DNA of 64,000 bases from Pontibacillus halophilus JSM 076056 = DSM 19796. Its GTDB lineage: Bacteria; Bacillota; Bacilli; Bacillales; BH030062. The notes below the pieces were generated by a model. The model did no database searches and was not told where the DNA came from. It was given only the letters and a program-made list of their open reading frames with translations. The first letter of the stretch is position 1. Every line of letters begins with the position of its first letter. The translations under genes and the position numbers were made by a program. This document shows positions 1-8,545 of this stretch, in pieces. The stretch spans positions 62,001 through 126,000 of the forward strand of contig NZ_AULI01000009.1 in NCBI RefSeq assembly GCF_000425205.1. The letters are read 5' to 3'.

Positions 1-1
1 C

Positions 2-328
2 CCATTTACGATTTTGTTACTGGCCATCGTTCTTGTGAACTTCACTTCAGAGCTTGTTGAGGCAAGCTATTACGGAAGAGCCATGAGTTTCAAGAAGGCT
101 TCTGTTCGTTCACTGTTGTTTACAATCGTTGCCGTAACGATAAATGGACTTTTTCTAATCTTTGATTCATCCTATCATACCTCAGTCATCATTGTATTTC
201 TAAGCGTAGGAGTTTTGTATTGTTTGATACGCATGTTGGTATCGATTAAGAAGAAAGAGCGCCATACTTGGATCTATCCATTGATTTGCGTATACTTATG
301 TGTCCTTTGTTTGATTATTTATGAATAA
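2..328 (+). CDS. Membrane protein, C-terminal part (cut by window edge)
   Basis: The frame is open from the first bases to the TAA at 326-328, and no ribosome binding site precedes the TTG at 14, so this is the tail of a longer gene. About 108 residues are visible. Several hydrophobic segments, separated by short basic loops such as the run of lysines near residue 80, indicate an integral membrane protein that ends in a hydrophobic helix. I cannot name the family. A hairpin terminator follows at once, so this is the last gene of its transcript. Confidence 0.6.
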   Translation, partial: PFTILLLAIVLVNFTSELVEASYYGRAMSFKKASVRSLLFTIVAVTINGLFLIFDSSYHTSVIIVFLSVGVLYCLIRMLVSIKKKERHTWIYPLICVYLCVLCLIIYE

Positions 329-338
329 TGCCCTGTTC

Positions 339-369
339 AATCGACCTAAGAAGGGTCGATTATATTTTG
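339..369 (+). terminator. Rho-independent terminator after the first gene
   Basis: AATCGACC (339-346) pairs perfectly with GGTCGATT (354-361) and is followed by a T-rich stretch. Confidence 0.75.
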
Positions 370-422
370 GGTTAAAATGACTGAAAATTTGGACTATAAT
401 AAGAGGAAGGGGGGATTCAAAG

Positions 423-2795
423 GTGGAAGTCGTTCAGGAACCGAGGCGAAAGAAGCGGCCCATGCCCACATGGCAGAAGATTGTGTTCGGTGGAATTGCA
501 GTATTGTTATTTCTTCTCATACTCGTTCTCATCTTTGTAAACGTTTACATTAATCAAACCGTACCTAAAGTGTCTGGAGAAGAAGTTGTTAGAGTGCTTC
601 AATCGGACGTTCGTGTCACGTATGACAGATACGGGGTTCCACATATTGAAGCGAGCAAAGATGCGGATTTATTTCGGGCACAAGGTTATGTGCAGGCGAA
701 AGAGCGCTTGTTCCAAATGAGTATGGCTCGTAGGCAAGCGAGTGGGACTCTTAGTGAGGTGGTAGGGGAACAAGCAGTAGAGCAAGACAAATACTTTCGT
801 ACATTGGGGTTAAGAAGGGCGGCGGAGCGGTCTTATGCTTCTTATTCGCCTGAGATGAAGGAAGTTCTTCAGTACTACTCTGAAGGGGTAAATGCCTTTA
901 TTGAGGAAGCAATCGCATCTAAACGATTGCCAGTTGAGTTCGCGCTGGTTGGCTTCTCTCCTAGCGAGTGGGATCCGATTGATTCATTAACAATAGGAAA
1001 GTACATGGCGTTTGACTTAGGTGGGCACTGGGAAAGACAGGCTTTTAACTATCACCTATTGCAGCAATATGGAGAAGAGAAGGCTTATGAATTGTTCCCA
1101 TCCTATCCTAAACAAGCTCCAACGATTGTGAAGGACATCAATATTGGTCAAAGCTTTTCTAGCGCAATTATTCCAGAAGAATTCAACGGGAGCAACAATT
1201 GGGTTGTGAGCGGTGAGAAAACAGCAAGTGGCAAGCCACTTCTTGCTGACGACCCTCATTTAGGATTGGCAACTCCATCCATCTGGTATGAAATGCATTT
1301 ACAGTCTCCGAATTATAATGTGAATGGCGTCGTTTTCGCAGGCGTACCTGGAATTATTCTAGGGCATAACGATGAAATTGCCTGGGGCGTCACGAACGTA
1401 GGACCCGATGTGCAACAGCTCTATCTTGAGAAAAGGCATCCAGACGAAGCCTATACGTTCATGTACGAAGGAGAGTGGGAAAAGGCAAAGGTAATTCAGG
1501 AACCGATCAATGTGAAAGGGGAAGACACAATCCCATATACAGTAGTAGAAACACGGCATGGTCCTATTCTATCTGAATTTGCAGGGCAATCAGATGGGGA
1601 ACATGCGCTGGCTTTGAGATGGACTGCTCTCGATGCTACAACAGAGCTCGAAGCATTTCTAGACGTGAATAAAGCGAAGAATTGGAATGAGTTTGAAGAT
1701 GCACTGGCAAAGTTTCATGCCCCCGCGCAAAACTTCGTGTTCACATCGAAAGACGGAACAATCGCATACAAAGCCAATGGGAAAATCCCAATTTATCCTG
1801 ATGGAAAGGATGCTCTATTGCCGCTTGAGGGGTGGAACGCCGAAAATGAATGGGTGGGGTATATTCCGTATGATGAATTGCCAACTGTAATTAATCCAGA
1901 GCAAGGCTTTATTGCGACCGCTAATAACAAAGTAGTTGGACCGGATTATCCATATCATATTAGTCATGTCTTTGCACAGCCTTATCGCTATGCTCGGATT
2001 CACGAATTCTTAGAAGAGAATAATCATCTAACTGTAAACGATATGAAGGAACTGCAAATGGATGTGAAGAACCTTCAGGCTGAGGAATTTGTGCCGTTAT
2101 TTGTTAGTAAAGTAAGAAATGGAGAAGTATCAGAGACAATGGGTGAAGCACTTTCCATCCTCGAGAAGTGGGATTACAAAGATGAAGCGACCCAATCGGC
2201 CCCATTAATCTTTCATACATGGATGGACCACGTTGAGGAAGAACTTTACAAAGACTTATCGAGTGATGTCCGAGGGTTGTTTACAGGAAAGGGACAAACG
2301 ACCGATGAATTATTAAGACAATCTTTCTCCGGTGAGGATCCCCAATGGGTGCAGGAAGCAGGTGGGTTAGAAGAGCTCCTCACAAAGAGTCTGAAGAGCT
2401 CGATTGAGGAACTCTACGCTTCGTTTGGTTCTGAGTTAACTGCTATGTCATGGGGAGAATTTCATCGTGTAGAGTTTTACCATCCATTATCGAGTATCTC
2501 CTATTTGGAACCATTCTTTAATAGTAATAGCCCTGTCCCATCAGATGGGAGCGCTGTTACCGTCATGGCTGCGTCGCATAACGAGGAAGGGATTGTTAAT
2601 CATGGAGCATCGTGGAGATTTGTATTTGATGGTTCGACCTATGAGAAATCAGAGCAGATGGTAGGTCCAGGACAATCTGGTCATGTGAAGAGCGTTTGGT
2701 ATGACAATCAGAGAAAGGACTGGGTTGAAGGAGGATACCATACAACATACTTAAGTGGATATAAAGGACAGGTGCTAACCTTAACCGCACCATAA
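423..2795 (+). CDS. Penicillin acylase family Ntn hydrolase, membrane-anchored
   Basis: The 790-residue product belongs to the penicillin amidase/acylase family (peptidase S45), enzymes that cleave amide bonds of acylated compounds such as beta-lactams or acyl-homoserine lactones after splitting themselves into alpha and beta chains. The self-processing site GSNNW is clear and its Ser257 would become the N-terminal nucleophile of the beta chain. A basic N-terminus and one hydrophobic helix (about 19-44) act as an uncleaved anchor that places the enzyme outside the membrane. The start is a GTG 7-8 bases after AGGAAGGGGGGA. It stands alone between two terminators. The substrate is unknown; quorum-signal or antibiotic cleavage would be a guess from the family. 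Confidence 0.9.
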   Translation: MEVVQEPRRKKRPMPTWQKIVFGGIAVLLFLLILVLIFVNVYINQTVPKVSGEEVVRVLQSDVRVTYDRYGVPHIEASKDADLFRAQGYVQAKERLFQMSMARRQASGTLSEVVGEQAVEQDKYFRTLGLRRAAERSYASYSPEMKEVLQYYSEGVNAFIEEAIASKRLPVEFALVGFSPSEWDPIDSLTIGKYMAFDLGGHWERQAFNYHLLQQYGEEKAYELFPSYPKQAPTIVKDINIGQSFSSAIIPEEFNGSNNWVVSGEKTASGKPLLADDPHLGLATPSIWYEMHLQSPNYNVNGVVFAGVPGIILGHNDEIAWGVTNVGPDVQQLYLEKRHPDEAYTFMYEGEWEKAKVIQEPINVKGEDTIPYTVVETRHGPILSEFAGQSDGEHALALRWTALDATTELEAFLDVNKAKNWNEFEDALAKFHAPAQNFVFTSKDGTIAYKANGKIPIYPDGKDALLPLEGWNAENEWVGYIPYDELPTVINPEQGFIATANNKVVGPDYPYHISHVFAQPYRYARIHEFLEENNHLTVNDMKELQMDVKNLQAEEFVPLFVSKVRNGEVSETMGEALSILEKWDYKDEATQSAPLIFHTWMDHVEEELYKDLSSDVRGLFTGKGQTTDELLRQSFSGEDPQWVQEAGGLEELLTKSLKSSIEELYASFGSELTAMSWGEFHRVEFYHPLSSISYLEPFFNSNSPVPSDGSAVTVMAASHNEEGIVNHGASWRFVFDGSTYEKSEQMVGPGQSGHVKSVWYDNQRKDWVEGGYHTTYLSGYKGQVLTLTAP

Positions 2796-2826
2796 CCCCG
2801 GAGCTTACCGGGTTTCTTTTTTTGTT
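2794..2826 (+). terminator. Terminator of the acylase gene
   Basis: CCCGG (2797-2801) and CCGGG (2808-2812) form a short stem followed by a T-rich run. Confidence 0.8.
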
Positions 2827-2905
2827 CTCCTAATAGGAATGAGAAAGGGAATTGAGGTAAACCTAGCAAGAGAACAAGTTCAATCGTATGTGAGGAGTGT
2901 CATCT

Positions 2906-4129
2906 ATGCATGGGTTCCATGAAGTCTTTATTCAACTGCTAATATTATTAGCCGTATCGATTACGGTAATTGCACTGGCAAAGCTCTTAAAGCAGCCCTA
3001 CTCCATCGCACTAGTATTGGTGGGGTTGTTGCTTGGCATTACTGAAATTCCTTTGCTTGAAGAGTCTGAAGCATTTATTACTCAATCGAGCGTCTTTCAA
3101 GCCATTATTATTTCTTTGTTTCTACCTATTCTCCTCGGGGATGCCACTTTAAATATGCCCTATCGACTGTTCTTTAATCTGAAATGGACCATCTTCTCTA
3201 TTGCCTTTGTTGGGACGTTTATTTCTTTCTTAAGTATTGGATTTGGTGCTCTATACTTCTTGGATTTACCCATCGTTGTGTCGTTCACCTTTGCTGCTTT
3301 GATGAGCGCGACAGACCCAATCAGTGTCATAAGCATCTTTAAGCAGCTTGGTGTATCAGAGAAAATGTCAACGATAATGGAAGGGGAATCGTTGTTCAAC
3401 GATGGAATTGCCGTTGTACTGTTTAAGATCTCGACGATTTACTTACTCACTTATATTGAAATGGGTTGGGCAGGCTTAGGGAGCGGGACGCTTCTCTTCC
3501 TGAAATTTAGTATTGGTGGCGCCCTAATTGGGTTGATAATAGGTTATGTGTTCTCTCAAATCATCCGAATATTTGACGATTATCCTTTAGAAATTACGCT
3601 GTCAGCACTATTGTTCTTTGGAAGTTACTTTGTAGCAGAGCATTTCGAAATGTCTGGGGTAATTGCCGTTGTCGTAGGAGGTCTCTTATTTGGGAGTTAT
3701 GGGAAGAAGATTGGAATGTCGGATGAAACAAGAGCCAACATTACGACCTTCTGGGATGTCATTACACTGCTTGCGAACTCCATTATCTTTTTGATGGTTG
3801 GTCTCGAAATTCAACAAATCGATTTTAGTGGGAAGTGGGGGCTGATTGTATTTGCCATCCTACTCGTACTTGTTGGTCGAACGTTAGCGATTTATATTAG
3901 TACAAGTATCACAGGCAAACTCAACCAGAAGGAGACCTTCCTTGTGAACTGGGGTGGGTTAAGAGGTAGCTTGTCCATTGCACTTGCCTTAAGCCTTCCC
4001 ATGGACTTTACTGGTAGGGAAGAGATATTGATTCTTACGTTTTCAGTGGTCATCTTCTCTTTAGTTGTTCAAGGATTGTCTGTCGCACCCGTTGTTAAAA
4101 CGTTCGGCTTATCAGAGGACAAAGAATAA
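2906..4129 (+). CDS. CPA1-family Na+/H+ antiporter (NhaP-like)
   Basis: A polytopic membrane protein of about 407 residues with the signatures of the CPA1 (NhaP/NHE) sodium:proton antiporters: ATDPISV near residue 140, GESLFNDG near 168 with the conserved Asp, and NWGGLRGSLS near 350. It would expel Na+ or take up H+ to hold cytoplasmic pH and sodium, which suits a salt-tolerant host. The ATG at 2906 is chosen over the GTG at 2897 because the ribosome binding site TGAGGAG (2891-2897) sits 8 bases before it and overlaps the GTG. It lacks the long C-terminal cytoplasmic tail of NhaK-type proteins. It is transcribed alone and ends at a bidirectional terminator. Confidence 0.9.
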   Translation: MHGFHEVFIQLLILLAVSITVIALAKLLKQPYSIALVLVGLLLGITEIPLLEESEAFITQSSVFQAIIISLFLPILLGDATLNMPYRLFFNLKWTIFSIAFVGTFISFLSIGFGALYFLDLPIVVSFTFAALMSATDPISVISIFKQLGVSEKMSTIMEGESLFNDGIAVVLFKISTIYLLTYIEMGWAGLGSGTLLFLKFSIGGALIGLIIGYVFSQIIRIFDDYPLEITLSALLFFGSYFVAEHFEMSGVIAVVVGGLLFGSYGKKIGMSDETRANITTFWDVITLLANSIIFLMVGLEIQQIDFSGKWGLIVFAILLVLVGRTLAIYISTSITGKLNQKETFLVNWGGLRGSLSIALALSLPMDFTGREEILILTFSVVIFSLVVQGLSVAPVVKTFGLSEDKE

Positions 4130-4160
4130 GACTGTCAGCCTTTAGGCTGGCAGTCTCTTG
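4130..4160. terminator. Bidirectional terminator between convergent antiporter and nfrA
   Basis: GACTGTCAGCC (4130-4140) pairs with GGCTGGCAGTC (4145-4155) with one G-U wobble, and T-rich tracts lie on both sides. Confidence 0.8.
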
Positions 4161-4163
4161 TTC

Positions 4164-4904
4164 TTATCGTTTATTAAACCCTTTACGTTGTACATAGTCT
4201 GTAACATCTAATCGGATCGGCTTCTTAAACCTTCGAGTCATTTGGTCACTCCACGTATCTTGACGAGCATTCTGCTTTCGCTTGGCGTAATAGGCAGCAA
4301 TCTTCTTATCGAAAGCCTCGATATACTTGTCCTGTTCTGGATCATATCGATTCTCGTGATACACTGCTTCTTTCGGTAGACGAGGCTTCTTCTCGGTGTT
4401 GGCATTGGGATGTCCGAACACCATTCCAAATAGAGGAATGACATGTTGGGGAAGCTCTAGCAAGGAATCTACACGAGCGATATCATTTCGCAAGCTTCCA
4501 ATGTAACAGATACCAAGCCCCATTGATTCTGCAGCAATGGCCGCGTTCTGCGCAGCAAGTGCAGCGTCGATTGAAGAGACGAGTAAATGTTCGGTGCTTT
4601 CAAAGTTTGTCTTCATCTCTTCTACTTCATTGTCCCTGCCCATTCTTGAAAAGCGAGATAAATCTGCGCAAAAGATCATCATGTGCCCATTTTCTTTAAC
4701 ATAATGTTGTCCGCTTACTTCTGCTAATTGGTCTTTCTTCTTCTGGTCAGTAATCCCAATGATGGAATAGGCATGCATAAAGCTTGATGTAGATGCCATA
4801 AGAGCAGTCTCTACAATGGTATCAATCTGTTCATTTGTTAAGGCTTCATCTGTAAAGGAACGAATTGAGCGATGATTAAGGATTGTTTCGATTGTTTCAT
4901 TCAT
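4164..4904 (-). CDS. nfrA: NfrA-type NADPH-dependent FMN nitroreductase
   Basis: The 246-residue protein matches Bacillus NfrA1 almost end to end: the N-terminal NHRSIRSFTDE FMN-binding motif, AAQNAAIAAESMGLGICYIG in the middle, PLFGMVFGHP, and the KPRLP-AVYHE and ETWSDQ-like C-terminal motifs. NfrA is an FMN-dependent oxidoreductase that uses NADPH to reduce nitro compounds, quinones or free flavin, and belongs to the thiol-stress response in Bacillus. It starts at ATG 4904 after AAGGAGTGG. A sigma-A-like promoter lies just upstream. It is a single-gene unit. Confidence 0.92.
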   Translation of the reverse strand: MNETIETILNHRSIRSFTDEALTNEQIDTIVETALMASTSSFMHAYSIIGITDQKKKDQLAEVSGQHYVKENGHMMIFCADLSRFSRMGRDNEVEEMKTNFESTEHLLVSSIDAALAAQNAAIAAESMGLGICYIGSLRNDIARVDSLLELPQHVIPLFGMVFGHPNANTEKKPRLPKEAVYHENRYDPEQDKYIEAFDKKIAAYYAKRKQNARQDTWSDQMTRRFKKPIRLDVTDYVQRKGFNKR

Positions 4905-4930
4905 GAGTATGGTCCACTCCTTATTCTTTT

Positions 4931-4958
4931 ACTATATTGTCACACTGTTATTCTACAA
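4931..4958 (-). promoter_or_regulatory. Probable sigma-A promoter of nfrA
   Basis: On the minus strand TTGTAG (4958-4953), a 16-bp spacer and TATAGT (4936-4931) stand about 30 bases before the ATG. Confidence 0.6.
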
Positions 4959-5267
4959 GAAACGATTGCAATATTCCCAATTTATGCTTCAATGGATAAG
5001 AGATGATGCGAGTAAAATACATTAAAGAAATAATGGAAGTAAAAAGCTTAATAATATGTTAAGATGGACAATATTGCCCCACTTTTTTCCTTTGTATTTT
5101 CTAAAGTGACTGCAGGATAACTGGATTGATTCATAAATCTATACGGTAGATACTCTATGAGTATTGAATATATCAGTATAGTAAACCATGTTGTTCAGTA
5201 TAACCTGTTTCGGAAAGTACAATTGGGATGAAAGGGACTCTATGTGGTAAAAGTGAGGGTTTCTATC
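4959..5267. other. Intergenic region between nfrA and a hypothetical gene
   Basis: A 300-bp AT-rich divergent intergenic region. No ORF with a ribosome binding site is visible. It holds a likely rightward promoter, TTGATT (5126-5131), 17 bp, GATACT (5149-5154). I see no riboswitch or repeat. Confidence 0.5.
5126..5154 (+). promoter_or_regulatory. Probable promoter of the gene at 5268
   Basis: TTGATT (5126-5131) and GATACT (5149-5154) are separated by exactly 17 bp and lie about 110 bp before the start codon. Confidence 0.45.
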
Positions 5268-5624
5268 ATGGGAAAATTAATTGATTTCAAATTGCAACGG
5301 TCTAGAAAGCAAATTAAAATGTGGGCGGGCAATAGAGGTGTGCTCTATGAAATTTACCTATCTGTATTGCTCTATATAAATTGTAGTCTAGAGAATAAAT
5401 ACTCAGCACCCATTGACCATCTAAACACGGAGACAGGGCTTAAAAAGGAATTTCGAGGGAATGAAGAGCTTTTCTTTTATACCATTCAGGAATTAATTGC
5501 TTACTGGGATTTAGAGCCATCCATGATTACAGAAGATATGAAGAAAGATCTCTTTCTCCACTTCGAGAAAGTAGGGGATCTTTGCTTCTTTATACAGGAA
5601 CATCAATCACATACAAATAGTTAA
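5268..5624 (+). CDS. Hypothetical protein
   Basis: A 118-residue soluble protein of unknown family. The N-terminus is basic (KLQRSRKQIKMW, about residues 8-19); the rest is mixed helix-like sequence with acidic patches. ATG 5268 is preferred to the GTG at 5244 because GTGAGGG lies 8-9 bases before it and the protein then opens with MGKLIDFK. Its terminator is shared with the convergent membrane-protein gene. No neighbour suggests a function. Confidence 0.6.
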   Translation: MGKLIDFKLQRSRKQIKMWAGNRGVLYEIYLSVLLYINCSLENKYSAPIDHLNTETGLKKEFRGNEELFFYTIQELIAYWDLEPSMITEDMKKDLFLHFEKVGDLCFFIQEHQSHTNS

Positions 5625-5658
5625 ACGGAGAGGGTATAACAACCTCTCCGTTTTTTAT
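5624..5658. terminator. Bidirectional terminator
   Basis: AACGGAGAGG (5624-5633) pairs with CCTCTCCGTT (5643-5652), followed by a T-run. It serves the convergent genes on both sides. Confidence 0.8.
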
Positions 5659-5876
5659 TTCGCTACTGGTAAGGTGAAGGAGTTTAATAGTCCAGCAAAT
5701 ACCTGCAAGATTCCAAGAGCAAGTAACAATGGTCCAATCGTAAAAGCAAAACCGAAACTCAATCCCATATGTATAAATCCAGATAGCGCGACATTTCCAT
5801 TACGATTTGCCCGAAATGAATAGATTCCAAATAATAAGTTAAATGAAGCTAACAGTGAGAGATATATGGTAAGCAT
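5655..5876 (-). CDS. Small membrane protein of unknown function
   Basis: The 73-residue product has two hydrophobic helices (about residues 1-20 and 35-68) with a short polar RANRNGN loop between them. ATG 5876 is chosen because the AAAGGA at about 5887-5892 is correctly spaced from it, while the GTG at 5885 would touch the site. The family is not recognised. Confidence 0.6.
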   Translation of the reverse strand: MLTIYLSLLASFNLLFGIYSFRANRNGNVALSGFIHMGLSFGFAFTIGPLLLALGILQVFAGLLNSFTLPVAK

Positions 5877-6182
5877 TCCAATCACATCCTTTATTCAATT
5901 TTAAAAGACTCTTTCTTTATCTTAGGACTTTACTTTCCCACAATAATGGCTTATTAAACGTATGAATGTTACGTGTTGTTCATATACTTCTAAATGTTTT
6001 CTGATAATTCGTATTATTTATTGTAGTATATCCTGGCTACGTTTGGAATGGGGGGAGGGAAGATTTTACATGGTTAACCATTACTTAATGTGCAATCTCC
6101 CATTTGCTACTTGTACGAAATAGAGGACTTTCTTCATTAAAGGACGAAAACGTTAAATAGCGTTGAGTGGGGAGGGACTGGA
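5877..6182. other. Intergenic region before the ABC exporter
   Basis: About 300 bp without a supported gene. It must contain the divergent promoters for the small membrane protein and the ABC operon. An imperfect inverted pair GTATGAA / TTCATATAC lies around 5960-5990 and could be an operator, but no regulator gene is adjacent. I see nothing else in it. Confidence 0.35.
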
Positions 6183-7163
6183 TTGGTAAAGGGAACAATT
6201 GTAGTGAATCAGTTATCCAAAACCTTTACAAAGGGGAGCGTTACAGCTGTTAAGGACGTAAGTTTCGACGTGAAAGAAGGGGAGTTCTTCGCTTTCTTAG
6301 GACCGAATGGAGCTGGGAAGTCGACGACTGTCCAAATCCTAACGACTCTTATTGAAGCGAGTTCTGGTTCTGTTTATGTAGCCGAGCAAGATGTCACCAG
6401 TTCACCTCAGGAAGTTCGAAAGCATATCGGAGTGGCCCTACAGGAAACAGGTATTGACCCTGGGCTGACTGGACGAGAAATGCTCATGTTGCAATGCAGG
6501 ATTTTCGGTTATAAAGAAAAGGAAGTAAAGGAACGTAGCAACGAGTTGCTTAGAGTGGTTCAACTTGAAGAAGCAGCGGATCGTGTCTCTGGAAATTATT
6601 CTGGTGGGATGAGGAGAAGATTGGATTTAGCGTTGACCCTCGTTAATCGACCCAAGATTCTATTTCTAGATGAACCAACAACAGGACTCGACCCTTCTAA
6701 CCGTAAGAGTATCTGGAGGTATTTAGAGAAATTAAATAAAGAAGAAGGAACGACAGTCTTTCTAACAACTCAGTACTTAGAAGAAGCGGACTATCTTGCA
6801 GACCGAATTTGTATTATAGATGGAGGAGAAATTGTTGCTTCAGGAACGCCCGAAGAGCTTAAACGAAGTATTGGAAACGATTTACTTGTACTTCGATTCC
6901 ATAGTGAAGCAGATGGAATCGAAGCTCTGCGCGCATTACAACAGTGGGGGAATGAAGGGGACATGGTCCGGGTGGGTGCAGAAATTAAAGCGTATGCGCA
7001 AGATGGAACGAAACTAATGGTAGATGTTGTTCGCACCCTCGACCAAAGTGGAATCTCCATTGACAATATGAATTTAACCTCACCTACACTGGATGATATC
7101 TTCTTGAAGATAACGAACAAAGAGGCGTCTAAAGGAAAGGGTGTAAACCTTTATGGGGAATAA
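6183..7163 (+). CDS. ABC transporter ATP-binding protein, DrrA-like
   Basis: The 326-residue ATPase shows Walker A GPNGAGKST (about residues 39-47), Q-loop VALQETG, signature YSGGMRRRLD and Walker B LFLDEPTTGLDP, and a C-terminal domain of about 90 residues typical of the DrrA family (daunorubicin/drug-resistance exporters). It energises export by the permease encoded next. The start is TTG 6183, 8 bases after GGGGAGGGA. The gene overlaps the permease start by 11 bp, so the two are translationally coupled. The substrate cannot be told from sequence. Confidence 0.9.
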   Translation: MVKGTIVVNQLSKTFTKGSVTAVKDVSFDVKEGEFFAFLGPNGAGKSTTVQILTTLIEASSGSVYVAEQDVTSSPQEVRKHIGVALQETGIDPGLTGREMLMLQCRIFGYKEKEVKERSNELLRVVQLEEAADRVSGNYSGGMRRRLDLALTLVNRPKILFLDEPTTGLDPSNRKSIWRYLEKLNKEEGTTVFLTTQYLEEADYLADRICIIDGGEIVASGTPEELKRSIGNDLLVLRFHSEADGIEALRALQQWGNEGDMVRVGAEIKAYAQDGTKLMVDVVRTLDQSGISIDNMNLTSPTLDDIFLKITNKEASKGKGVNLYGE

Positions 7164-7932
7164 CGTTTTGAGGGATACGTGGATTTTATCCAAGCGAAGC
7201 ATTGTAACGGTTATTCGAAATCCATTTGTGTTCATTCCAAACTTGTTAATTTCCATGTTCTTTCTCGTTGTCTATGACAGTGGATTAAGTGGCATTAGTG
7301 AACTTCCTGCCTTTGAAGGGGCGAACTATCTAGCGTTTATCTTACCTGTCTCAGTTGTTTCGGCTGCGATTGGAGGAGCTGGTGGGTCTGGCCAAGCTAT
7401 TGTCAAAGATATTGAGAATGGCTTCTTCCAAAGGTTGCTATTAACACCAGCTTCAAGACTTTCGATTGTACTTGGACCCATTATAGCTGGAATGTTTCAG
7501 TTGCTCTTACAAACGATTCTAATTATCTTAATCGCATATATCATGGGAGTAGAATCAGCGACTGGTGTGCTAGGGATGGGTGTTGTCCTTCTAATTGCGA
7601 TTGGATGGGGACTTGCCTTTGCGGGATATTCAGTCGGCATAGCTTTAAAAACCAAAAACGCACAGGCTGCTCAAGCGGGTACGTTGATTTTCTTTCCGTT
7701 GATCTTTCTTAGTACCACATTTGTGCCGTACGATTTAATCGAGAGTGGTTGGTTGAAGGTAGCGGCAACGATTAACCCAACTACTTACATCTTTGAAAGT
7801 ATGAGAGCGGTTCTAATCGATGGGTGGGTATTCTGGGATATTGCTCAAGGGTTTATCGCAATTGCAATCGCTTGTCTGATTACAATCTCCTTCGCTGCCT
7901 TTAGCGCTAAGAAAGCCGTAAGCAGAGGCTAG
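7153..7932 (+). CDS. ABC-2 type permease (DrrB-like)
   Basis: A 259-residue ABC-2 membrane protein with six predicted hydrophobic segments. The FFQRLLLTPASR stretch (near residue 92) and the FFPLIFLSTTFVP motif (near 180) are typical of the DrrB/Nod-J permease group. It overlaps the ATPase gene by 11 bp and forms the membrane part of the exporter. Both genes are probably transcribed from a promoter in 5.9-6.18 kb. Confidence 0.9.
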   Translation: MGNNVLRDTWILSKRSIVTVIRNPFVFIPNLLISMFFLVVYDSGLSGISELPAFEGANYLAFILPVSVVSAAIGGAGGSGQAIVKDIENGFFQRLLLTPASRLSIVLGPIIAGMFQLLLQTILIILIAYIMGVESATGVLGMGVVLLIAIGWGLAFAGYSVGIALKTKNAQAAQAGTLIFFPLIFLSTTFVPYDLIESGWLKVAATINPTTYIFESMRAVLIDGWVFWDIAQGFIAIAIACLITISFAAFSAKKAVSRG

Positions 7933-7987
7933 GTTTAAGTCAACAGTCACTTCAATATTACATAGAATGAGGTAGGGGGGAGCGAAG

Positions 7988-8185
7988 TTGAAATGGGTTG
8001 ATCGATTGGATGTGTTCGCATTTCTTTTACTTATTGGCGGAGTTTGGCTACATGCCGAGGCATACATGACAGATTTCCAGCTGACCTTCGTGGCCATACC
8101 TTGTCTCGTCTATGTGATGGTCGTCAGCGATCAATTAAGAAAGCGACAAATCAGACAAAAGTTATCGAAAAGGAAGAGCACATAA
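7988..8185 (+). CDS. Small membrane protein of unknown function
   Basis: The 65-residue product has two hydrophobic helices (about residues 8-25 and 30-47) and a strongly basic C-terminal tail (RKRQIRQKLSKRK), so the tail should face the cytoplasm. It starts with TTG after AGGTAGGGGGGAG. It lies 55 bp downstream of the ABC permease and may belong to the same transcript. No family is recognised. Confidence 0.6.
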   Translation: MKWVDRLDVFAFLLLIGGVWLHAEAYMTDFQLTFVAIPCLVYVMVVSDQLRKRQIRQKLSKRKST

Positions 8186-8248
8186 CAAGTATGTGTTCTC
8201 TCTTTTTGTTAAAAATGCGAACATACATTCGTGTTATAAAGAAAATTA

Positions 8249-8276
8249 TGGTACAATCTGTAGTATAGCTTTTCCA
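8249..8276 (+). promoter_or_regulatory. Extended -10 promoter and 5' pairing element of toxin mRNA
   Basis: TGG-TACAAT (8249-8257) is an extended -10 box, which puts the start of transcription near 8264. The first bases of the transcript would be ATAGCTTTTCCA (8265-8276), the exact reverse complement of 8434-8445 downstream of the toxin ORF. The mRNA could therefore close on itself, as known type I toxin mRNAs do. Confidence 0.6.
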
Positions 8277-8303
8277 TATGCCAAACCCTCATGTCGGAAG
8301 GGG

Positions 8304-8387
8304 GTGAACGCCATTACAATATACGAAGCTTTGATGTTAATGATTGGATTTGGATCATTAATTGCAGCCATCATGCACAAAAAATAA
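8304..8387 (+). CDS. Putative type I toxin, TxpA/BsrG-like hydrophobic peptide
   Basis: A peptide of 24-27 residues with the hallmark IYEALMLMIGFGSLI of the TxpA/BsrG/holin-like toxins of Firmicutes (usual pattern V/IYE-S/A-LM-M-I-FG-LI), ending in HKK. These peptides insert in the membrane and are silenced by antisense RNA. The site AAGGGGGTGA (8299-8308) is strong, but the position where ATG is expected (8313) reads ATT. Translation would start at that ATT or at the GTG at 8304, which overlaps the site. A longer ORF from 8193 covers this gene but its N-terminal part has no ribosome binding site. The unusual start could mean a weakened toxin or a dead one. Confidence 0.7.
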   Translation: MNAITIYEALMLMIGFGSLIAAIMHKK

Positions 8388-8488
8388 AAAAAGGCCTCCC
8401 AAAGTAGGAGACCAAAACACACTCATTTGAAATTGGAAAAGCTATCGGGCTGTAACGGAGACGTTACAGCCTATTAAGCTTAAACATT
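8386..8488 (-). ncRNA. Candidate antisense RNA (antitoxin) overlapping the toxin 3' end
   Basis: On the minus strand an extended -10 TGG-TATAGT (8495-8500 for TATAGT, with TTGTGA about 19 bp further up) predicts a start near 8488. Transcription would pass the perfect hairpin 8448-8471 and stop at a terminator made of GGTCTCC (8413-8407) and GGGAGGCC (8400-8393), which is followed by seven T and a second T-run. The RNA of about 100 nt would cover the 3' end of the toxin mRNA, as RatA does for txpA and SR4 for bsrG. Inferred from sequence signals only. Confidence 0.6.
8448..8471. repeat. Perfect hairpin in the toxin/antitoxin overlap
   Basis: GGCTGTAACG (8448-8457) and CGTTACAGCC (8462-8471) form a 10-bp stem with a GAGA loop. 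It would be present in both the toxin mRNA and the antisense RNA and could be the loop-loop contact. It may also end the toxin mRNA, though no T-run follows. Confidence 0.6.
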
Positions 8489-8545
8489 ATCTTCACTATA
8501 CCATAAATTAGTGCTTAAGTCACAACTTTAATCAAGTAAGAGAAG

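Noticed and set aside
8193-8387. 64-residue ORF over the toxin
   Set aside because: Its first part covers the toxin promoter and 5' pairing element and has no ribosome binding site; only the end is toxin-like.
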